Part shown: piece after piece, positions 55,661 to 64,000 of the stretch | Layout of the letters: each line of letters starts with the position of its first letter | Position numbering within the stretch: the first letter of the stretch is position 1 | Origin: Dipteris shenzhenensis | Lineage: Eukaryota; Polypodiophyta; Polypodiopsida; Gleicheniales | Assembly (NCBI GenBank): GCA_047967505.1 | Contig: CM106540.1 | Reading direction: 5' to 3' (one strand) | Length of the DNA: 64,000 nt | Translations under genes and position numbers: made by a program | The notes under the pieces: model-generated | Seen by the model: the letters and a program-made list of their open reading frames with translations, nothing else | What the model was told of the DNA's origin: nothing | Databases searched by the model: none

Positions 55661-57810
55661 AATACAGGGGTAAGTTTATCTATTGAAGATGTCAAGAATG
55701 TGACTGTCAAATCGCAATGGACTTTAAGGATGTGTGAGAACACCTATATGTCATGGATGATGGCATGTGAGAGTCCTTCAACTTTACCTTAAATGGTGAA
55801 AAGATCAGCTAACGTGTAGAGAAGTGCATGCATAATGCCAATTTCATTCCTCTTGCAACTTTAAAGCACTCCCTCAGTTGCGCTATCTTCCATGGATTTA
55901 GCAAGAGCTGCATTCCATGATTTCATCTCGCGAACTGCATTTGTGGACTGCAAGGAACAACTTTTTTGTGTGTTTGATATGACCTTATATTTCCTAGGCA
56001 CATATATGCAAGCTAAGGATGACTTGAAAGATATCATCAACTACATGCAAGATAATTCACTGTTTTTGCATTTCAACTCGATGACTCTTAGAAAATATGG
56101 GTTCTGATAGATTACATCAAGTATCCATTCCTGGACGAACCTAAGTTTGTGAAGCACTTGGCCCACTTTGTGATAATCTTACAGAGGAAGGATTTAGGAT
56201 GCTAGAAGTAGATGACCTCCAAGAAGCAAGGATCACATGAAATATAGGCACTAAATTCCTTTCATGGGAGATGCCATTCATCTTTTTTCTCCAGGAAGGA
56301 AATTTAGAGGAAGAAGCCTCATTATCAAGCACCCCCTCTACCAGAACTGATAATATCCTTGCCCCTAGACTCTGACCTGTACATGGAAGAGAGTCTTGAC
56401 CATGCAAGGGAGGAGATGGAAGCAACTGAAGCATTGGGCCTACTCTAAGAGGCCCCAACAAGTGTAGAGCAAGAATCTACATCAGAGACCTCTGATTCAA
56501 CATTAGACTTATGGTCATTGTCCCCCCTCATCATTGATGGAGAAGAGTAAGTGTTCTTTCATGACATAGAGGTTCTTTTTGGACTACGAGAGCATGAGGA
56601 ACTTGGAGTCCTATCTGGGTTCAATGTTGACACAAGTGTCAAAGATCCTGAGTTTTTCAATTATGAAGACGAGACAATGAAAGACTTTATGCTAATGGTG
56701 CTTGTTTTTAGAGGAATGCAAACATGTTGATATATGATGCACATCCTCTGATGCGGAAGCTTCCACTTCCAAGATAGAAAATGAGAAAGTTTTCACCTCT
56801 TAGATGGAATAATATACATAAGATGGATCCATCAACATTGCACGAGAGGAAGGAACAAAAACTGATGGCACTATAGTGGTATGTTCGAACAATGTTTGGT
56901 CTTTTGATGGTCTTTTGGTATAATTTGTTTTGTTGGTCATCTAATTCTTGTTGAATTGTTGTAGGAGGAATTTGAGGTCGATGAATTCTCATCTTGATGA
57001 GAGAATGTTCGTAGTGCATTTGGCCGAGGTCATTCTTTAGCCCATTACACCTCGGTGAAGTGGCACAACACCTCATGGTTTCCACATCAAATTTTCTCCT
57101 CCTAGGCCTACGGATTTGCTGAAATGCAAGGGATTGTCACATGCTATTGAGTATTCCAACATCACTCGACTGCCTGGCTATCGTCAATGCATTTGGATCG
57201 AATATTCAAGGCAAGGCATTAACGGCAATGGCTATGTTGCTGGCAACAAGAGAGGAGGATGTTAGTGCTATTACAAACAACTAGGTTTACAACTAGAAGT
57301 CCACTCGGGGATTCAAAGCCCCTTTCCTTAGTGTATTAAAACTAGCTAAGAAGAAAGATATCCTATGAGGCCTCTTGTAATACATTCTCAAATTTAAACA
57401 TACATTCTCTTGTAATAAACATATATTTCAATGGACATGTGTCTTTAATGGGTACATGTCTTTCTTATTTATTTTAAGTCATTGCTTCTCTTGATGAATA
57501 TGACATATTTATTCCATTGTATTTTTTTAAAGTCATTGATGTTACAGTTTAACATATTAGTTCCATCCTTCTAATTGTGTAAGACTGCTGCACTTCTAGC
57601 CAATTTTGGAAATTCTGATGATCATTCCTGTCAAATTCAGGTGGAATATCACCATGCCGTAGAAGGAAAAAGTGTTCGATATGTCACAAGGATCCCAAAA
57701 CCCACCAGGAGCTAGTCCTTACAGAATGCCCAAATTCACTCTGTGGTGGATTTTGGGATTTCTGGGCTCCTTATGACATCCCATACACTTTTGCCTTGAT
57801 TGGTATCATG
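55661..57810. other. No gene recognised
   Basis: Short frames such as 55892-56107 (plus) and 57085-56708 (minus) have no recognisable domain. Possibly eroded coding sequence; nothing supportable. Confidence 0.45.
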
Positions 57811-58787
57811 AAATTCCACTTGGATGGGAGTGGATAGATCATGGGAACCGAGAGAGGGGGATTCCGTTTTTTTGTTTCACGGTTGGTAATGCCAGGAGAT
57901 TTTAGGTGAGTAGTAGAGGTTGGATTCCCTCCAAAGCCCCCCATTGGGATAGCTTCTTCATCACCGCAGATTTGCGTAGGAATTTCTGGAGGAGGCTCTA
58001 GAAATCCCTCAGAAATAGAAAGATCACTCTTTTCTTTTGGCTTTCTATTCATGGAGGGATTGTAGTGAACCTGTGGAGATCACGATTTCGGGCTAATCCC
58101 ACTTGCCCTCGCTGTCATTCTGCAGAGGAGTTAGTGTGACATTGCCTTTGGGACTGCAATCAAGCGAGAATTGTTTGGAAAGGAGTTGCTCGGATACTTA
58201 GCATTTTTCATACTTCCCCCTTTCTTCATGACTTGGGGCTTGGTCGCATGGTTATCCCTTACTGGGCCCTAGGTGTTTTATGAGGGTGAGCCTTCTTCTT
58301 GGGCACTCTCGATCCGTCGGCAGGTGATATAGCCCTGCTCTCTTCAAGATGTACCACATATTCCTTTTAGAGCTTCACATGTTTCAGTGGACACTTCTTG
58401 GGAGATTTTGGCTAGCATTTCCTCTTGGCACATTTGGAGAGCCAGATGCACAGAGGCCTTGGATGACACCCAAATACACCCATCATGGGTATTTGGAGTG
58501 ACACGGTTCACACTTTGATAGCCATATGGGCTAGCATGCAGGGCCCTTCACGGGCATCCTCTTCTAGGAGGATTGTATTTCTTCGAGTTTGGAGGGGTTC
58601 CCCCTTTTTCTCAGAGGTTGCTACCGGATTGAGATGGCACTATCAGCCCCAATCCTTTCTTTTTGGCTCTTGAGCTTTTCATGCATTGCATGGTGTATCC
58701 CGTATTCCCGTATGGAGCTTGCTCTAACGTTTTCTTTAATACTTAATAGAAGTCTCTTTTTTGCAAAAAAAAAAATTTCACTTGGAT
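57811..58787 (+). mobile_element. 5'-truncated LINE with poly(A) and target duplication
   Basis: Insert 57826-58772 is flanked by 15-bp repeats AAATTCCACTTGGAT (57811-57825) and AAATTTCACTTGGAT (58773-58787), one mismatch. It ends in a run of A at about 58765-58775. Near 58025-58170 the plus strand encodes KITLFFWLSIHGG, NPTCPRCHSAEELV, stop, HCLWDCNQARIVWKGV: the zinc-binding domain found at the C-terminus of plant LINE reverse transcriptases. Stops interrupt it. Target-primed insertion explains truncation, tail and duplication. Confidence 0.92.
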
Positions 58788-61563
58788 TTGATAGGAATGA
58801 TATTTCAATCATGAAATCACATATTCAACTCGTCATAATGTAATTAAATGATACATCAAACTGTGATGTGATAGAATATAGTAGGGGTAAGAGAGATTTT
58901 GTGAGCTAGAGGACTTTTGGGGGCTTGGTGTATTATTGGAATGGATACTACATGGAGGCTCGTGCCTGGGGTGCCAACTCCCTTTAGTAAGAATACCTGT
59001 GAAGTTTTTTGAGTATGAGATAAATTTAACAATATACCATGAGTAAAAGTTACTCAAGCTGTTCTACACTAAGAGAGCTTCAAATATGTCTCAACACCTC
59101 GAAATTTGGGTAACACAAAGAATTTACATGATTTTGAAAGGAGTTGGGTTTTTATATTTTAGTGTATTTTTTATTTTAACCCCCTAATCCAAAAGAATCC
59201 CCCCCCACCCCCCTTTGGGTCTCACATATTATGAACAATATGTACAAATCTTAAAATCTTTCATAGTTTTTGCAGTATAAACATTATGCTTTGTAGTAGG
59301 GAGGACTAGAGATTGTCGAAAATTTCCCTTGCATAGTTTATACATTTGTTGGAAACCCATGCATAGTATATATGGACCTTGTCCTTCCATACCCTCGAGT
59401 TTGGACGAGGGTAGCAACATAATACATATTGAGTTGGTGCCCTAGGGGCTTGTGGATATCTAAGGTCAAAGTATTTGTTGATGTGGATCCTTGGAATCCT
59501 ATTGGATTTTCAACATGGGAGATCACATGTGTGTTTAAAGTGTGGGATTGGCTCATGGAACTCTAGAGAAGAACAAAACTACTATGTGGCTATATACCAT
59601 GCATAAAAGTGGTTTGTGGTGAGAATTTTCCTATACCAATCAACTTAGATGGTGATTTGTACAAAACAATAGCAAGCGATGTTCAATGTCTCTTTTCCTA
59701 GGTCTCGCACCTATGTAGCCTCTTTAGATGAGAGTTGACCGTATTATGATATTCTTCTATCAAATAGGAATAGGAGAACAACTGCTCGTAGTCTAAGATA
59801 CTTCTTGTGTCAAGTCTTTGTGATAAGGTTCTTGTAAGTCAAACATTCTTGATAGATTTAAGGCAATATGGTCTGTTACTTTTTTGTCATTTAGTTGAGC
59901 AATGTACTAGTTTGAAACTTTTGTGGTGTCACAATTTCCTTATAAGGTAAAGAGAGAGGAATTTGTATATATAGGGCCATTTGCAATTGTTATTTCCTGT
60001 AAAATGGTTCGGGTTATCTATCTGATATTCCATGCAATATCAAATGAAAATTTAATGCTCTTTAATACTTAATTTGGTATATAAGGACGTTGAGGTATTA
60101 AAGGGAAATTCTTTGAGTAGTCCTTGATTCTAAGACGAGGTTGGTAATTGAGAAGTATGAAAGCTAGTCACAAGGATATTTGAAACATTGATGAAGAGTC
60201 TTATAGGTCATAAGGAATGATTTTGGGAGCTAGTCTTTGAAAAGATATTGTCAGCGAGATCTTGAGTATTATTTGTTAGATATTGTTGTGAGGATTATAA
60301 AGATGTATGAGTTTTTCTTGTCAAGGGCCTTGGTCAAATTAGTTAAAGGCACCTTGTGGTTGGAGCCATGAATCCTTGGCAGAAGATAAGTTGGCTAAGA
60401 CCTCCATTCTAAGGTTGAACCAGATAAATTTTGCTTCCTGGCATCTTTCTACTTGACTGTACTTCATGCAAAATACCCCATGGGGTGTGGTCTCTCGAAC
60501 CACGAAGAAAACCACGACAAAGAAGCTAGTTTGGGAGCAAAAGAATGAGAGAGCAACAAGTATGTTGGGACGAGCGATTGGTGGAGACTTTTTTCATCAC
60601 CTGAATGTGACAAATTTGGTGGGGCCGGCAATTGGGTAAGCTTGGAAGCCTTGTTTGGTGTGCTGGAATGAAATATTCTTAGAAAATCAGTATTGTTTGA
60701 TGTTTGAAATCAATCATGGTAGAGATACATACCATTTTTTCAGATTTATTTGTTATTACTTAGAGTACTATTAATGGCTAAAAAGGTTGCTTAGTACTAA
60801 AAAATTCTGAATATATATATCTATTCCATACACCAAACACCAACATTGATGCTAATGTGACGCAGGTGTGATGCTTAATGGCTCTGGGGCAATAGTAAAT
60901 GCCTTAGGCCTACGTGTTAAATCATATCTATCCCAAATATGCAACATGATCAAGTGGCATTAGCTAAATAGCAAGAGTGCAAAAATAAGGCAACAAGCAA
61001 CTGATCTTATCTCTTGGATTATAGTTGTAATGAATTAGTGCTATGAGGAGGAACTTATGGGTCATCTTAGTGTGGTTTTATATGAATATTTGGGGGAGTA
61101 CCCGAAAGTTCTTGGGTCCATATTGGGTGCATTAAAGGGCAGTGTAAATGTAATTGGTATGAAAAAAATGACTCCTCCCATCAAGGACCGGCTTTTGCAT
61201 TTAACACAAATTTTAAAGAATAGACATGAGAAGTTCAAGAGAATTGCATTGATCTAGTGGGGAGAATTGCTAACAAAGGAGCTGAGTTTCTGCCATCCTG
61301 AAAGTGGATGAGAATATGATTTCAGCTCTTAGAAATGCTTGAAGATCACAAAAGAGGGATCACGAGGGCCCACTGTGAATACATTTGCATACATTGCTAA
61401 ACTTATTGGTCCATAAGACGTCCTAGCTATTCTTCTTAACAATTCAAAAGTGCAAGAGTGTAAAAAATGAGTCTACACCACTTTGGCCATTGCTATTGTT
61501 GCTGAAACTGATTCCTCGTTCACTGTCTTGCCAGCTCTTATGAATAAATGCAAGGTTCCCGAG
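58788..61563. other. No gene recognised
   Basis: AT-rich intergenic sequence with C-run at about 59200-59213. Small frames (for example 61057-61257) lack family resemblance. Nothing supportable. Confidence 0.5.
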
Positions 61564-62210
61564 TGTTAAATTACACGGCGCAGCAGAACAAAAACTAAAC
61601 AAAAAATAGAGAGTACACAGCAAATTGAAGATGAACAAAATTTTCCTTCAATACTAATGTAGTATAGATGATGGCTCCATCCACCCGTGTGCTCCCACAG
61701 TGGAGCTTAGATGGCGATCTAGACAGATACTAGGTGAAGAGCTACTATCTAGAACTCTATTGGAAGATCTGATCTGGTACAATAGACTGGGAAGGTGGCA
61801 TTTTTTAAGCTATGAGGGTGGTAATCGGATCAATGTAGTCGATGGAGCCGACCAATCAACCTAGTTGGTGGAACCGACTAGTCATCCATGGAATATTCAA
61901 GGAATATTTCCTATACCATCGCCTCGAGGGCTCTCGCCCCCAAACCCCCACCAGGGGGGCCGTTGGCCCCCCTGGGACCCCCTAGCTGGGGGCCAGTTGG
62001 CCCCCAGACCCCAACGAGAGCAAGGGGCTCCACCCAATCACCTTTTTACCATCAATGGTCTCATTGATAGACATCATCTGACATGCAAGTCAGGATCCAT
62101 CCAGTGTCCCGGGCTCACACATGGCTTCTTCTCATATGGGGGCCTTAAAACTTGAGGACCTTGGACCATTGGTGGTTACTAGGATGGAGGGGCATTGAGC
62201 ATATCTAACA
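61564..62210 (-). repeat. Solo LTR, copia-like (647 bp)
   Basis: Ends TGTTAAATTACA and ATCTAACA on the plus strand; read on the minus strand it starts TGTTAGATATG and ends TAATTTAACA, a copia-style LTR. Flanks are CCGAG (61559-61563) and CTGAG (62211-62215), a 5-bp target duplication with one C/T difference. No internal coding region on either side. It shares CTCATATGGGGG(C/G)CTTA with the LTR at 63035-63778, suggesting related families. Contains strong GC-rich hairpins at about 61955-62010. Confidence 0.78.
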
Positions 62211-62519
62211 CTGAGTTGAATGTTCAAAATGGGGTATTGAAATCTCTCTCATTTCAATTTGAGTATATTGGGGAGATGGGAAAAGATTATATCTATGCAG
62301 TTACTACACTTTTAACATATACAGTAGGCCCGAGTTGGCAATGTTTGTCTAAAGGTGATATACCCTAGTCTCTTGTAAGTCTTTGTTAAAACCTCAATAA
62401 ATCCATTACATCACTTGGTTTGCTTAACGAATAATTTGGCTAGATGCTCACCATGGGTAGATGCAATATACTCAATCACGTGCCTTCATAATGGTACCTC
62501 ACTGTAAATGCAACAACAC
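62211..62519. other. No gene recognised
   Basis: Nothing supportable seen between the solo LTR and the AT-rich array. Confidence 0.5.
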
Positions 62520-63034
62520 TTTCTTTGACATTTGCTAAAGCTATTAAGAGAGACAATACTAATTCAAACCAAACAGTACTAGTAAGTCATAAACATTACT
62601 CGATTTCAAAAAGCAAACAATACTATTTAATACTTAAGAGTATAAGTAAGAACAAAAAATCCAAAATATGTAAACTAATTCCAAACAACAAACAATACTA
62701 TTACACAGTACTAAGTGCTAAGTGCTAAATAATGAATGCTAAATAGTACTAAGTGCTAAGTACTATTAATACTGCTAAATAAGTACTAAATATTACTTTG
62801 TGCTTACGTGCTACTAATAGTGCTAAATAATGCTAAGTGCTCAATAGTGCTAAGTGCTAACTAGTACTAAATGCTAAATAGTAGTAAATGCTAAATAGTA
62901 CTACACTGTGCTAAGTGCTAAATACTAGCTCCTAAATAGTACTAATTACTAATTGCTACTAATAGTGCTAAATACTACTAATACTTCTAAGTACTAAATA
63001 TTACTTAGTACTAAGTGCTACTAATAGTCCTAAA
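62520..63034. repeat. AT-rich array of AGTACTAAGTGCTAAAT words
   Basis: Irregular tandem words TAGTACTAAGTGCTAAAT, dense from about 62705 to 63030. It is the reverse-complement counterpart of the array at 1195-1545 and here abuts the 3' end of the copia LTR. Confidence 0.85.
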
Positions 63035-63778
63035 TGTAAGAAAATAATACAACGTCTATGCTCAATAGATAACAGGATCTCGTATGCAAGAGAGAAAAGC
63101 AGATAGTATGGAGAATAAAAAATTTGATTACTGTAAAACTGATACAATAGATGGCGCTGCCTCCCAGGATACAATAGATGGCGCTGCCTCCCAGCTGTGC
63201 GCTCCTATGAGAAGCTTCGATGGCATGCTGAAAATAGTAGAGGATGAAGGGTGGATGCTAAGGAATCAAGATTGCTATAGCCAATGATGATTATGGGCTT
63301 CACGGGCTTGCTCTTATATAGCCACTAGTCATAGTTGGTTAGACCCAATTGGGAGACTGACCCAGTCGGCCCAAAACGTCCAATTGGAGGTCACAGTCCC
63401 AAAATAGGCCACCGACCACACGTTAGAACTGTGGCACAGAATAGAGCAACTAACCTACAGACTACATTCCGACATCATCTAGGGCTCCAAACGGACCCCG
63501 TAACCCAAGAGTGGGCTGCCCTGAGAAATGCTCCATTTACCCTCAATGCAGTCAGTCATGGGATGCCTTCCTGCACTTGCATGTAGCCTAGTTAGCAGTG
63601 TGCCAACTCTATCTGCCGTCCAGCCATCAAGCCACACATGGCCCCCATTTGGTGTCCAAACCAAGACCTACCGGATAACCGAGCTACTCAAATGCCTTCT
63701 CCTCATATGGGGGGCTTACAAGTAGAGTTACCTGGTTCCCGTGTAGTTATACGAGAGTGGAGCATTGATATCTACCCC
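63035..63778 (-). repeat. Copia 3' LTR (right member of the inverted pair)
   Basis: Plus-strand start TGTAAGAAAATAAT corresponds to the LTR end TTCTTACA on the minus strand. Homologous to 1796-2348. A TATATAAGAG box lies on the minus strand near 63315. An 18-bp unit ATACAATAGATGGCGCTG with CCTCCC is duplicated at about 63148 and 63170. It borders a run of 11 C (63775-63785), on the minus strand the polypurine tract, so the exact start is uncertain by a few bases. Confidence 0.85.
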
Positions 63779-63807
63779 CCCCCCCTCAATGTCCACCCAC
63801 AAGTGAA

Positions 63808-64000
63808 CTACTTTTTCGGCCTAATGCCAAGTTGATGAAGATGCCTCTCCAGCAAGTCTCTTCCAAGAGCCTTCGTGAAGATGTCTGTAGCATTCTCTGT
63901 AGTCGAACAGTACACCAAGTTGACCTCTCCATCCATGATGAGCTCGCATACAAAGTGTTATTTAATCTCAATGTGTTTTGTGCGAGTGTGGAACACAGGG
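63808..64000 (-). pseudogene. 3' end of copia pol (RNase H tail), truncated by the window
   Basis: On the minus strand: HTRTKHIEIK, a TAA stop, then HFVCELIMDGEVNLVYC and NATDIFTKALGRDLL, ending at TAG 63808-63810. This is the conserved copia RNase H C-terminus. The in-frame stop indicates decay. The element continues past the right edge. Confidence 0.92.

Overview
The window looks like nuclear DNA of a land plant. It holds one intron-containing receptor-like kinase gene, plant-type Ty1/copia and Ty3/gypsy retrotransposons, a plant-style LINE tail, Arabidopsis-type telomere-like (CCCTAAA/TTTAGGG) tracts, and C-to-T decay at CG and CHG sites as expected from plant cytosine methylation. A DUF7869-like transposase remnant and metazoan-flavoured reverse-transcriptase remnants suggest a repeat-rich non-angiosperm (a fern or similar), but this is inference and the species cannot be fixed from sequence alone.

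Layout. 1-2.4 kb: repeats, a 30-bp perfect palindrome, an AT-rich TTAGTACTA array, a 231-bp MITE with 8-bp target duplications, and a truncated copia LTR with its Met-tRNA primer site. 2.7-6.0 kb: decayed DUF7869-type transposase gene (minus). 6.1-7.2 kb: a foldback structure whose arms are degenerate telomere-like repeats and whose core is nested hairpins. 8.3-18.9 kb: a ~120-bp tandem array split by a complete 9.7-kb Ty3/gypsy element (copy 1, minus) with a 5-bp target duplication. 20.0-24.4 kb: decayed copia element (plus). 25.5-27.5 kb: MITEs of two families in and around G-rich/(GA)n DNA. 28.4-31.0 kb: gag remnants and an LTR of copia-like elements (minus). 33.6 kb: LINE-type endonuclease remnant. 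34.3-44.0 kb: second copy of the same gypsy element (copy 2, minus).

44.77-47.28 kb: the only convincing host gene, a six-exon receptor-like cytoplasmic kinase of 389 aa (plus); gypsy copy 2 ends about 800 bp upstream of its start codon. 48.0-52.1 kb: 5'-truncated chromodomain-type gypsy remnant bracketed by a 41-bp perfect inverted repeat, with its 3' LTR. 52.3-52.7 kb: probable reverse-transcriptase-related remnant. 54-56 kb: local duplications. 57.8-58.8 kb: 5'-truncated LINE with poly(A) and 15-bp target duplication. 61.6-62.2 kb: solo LTR. 62.5-64.0 kb: another AT-rich array, a copia LTR inverted relative to the one at the left end, and the 3' end of that element's pol running off the window.

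The most unusual items are the gypsy family, which encodes gag, pol and a roughly 925-residue coiled-coil C-terminal extension in one reading frame of about 2,850 codons; the telomere-like foldback; and two MITE families that carry G-box (CACGTG) cores near their ends. No operons, CRISPR arrays, rRNA or tRNA genes were recognised.
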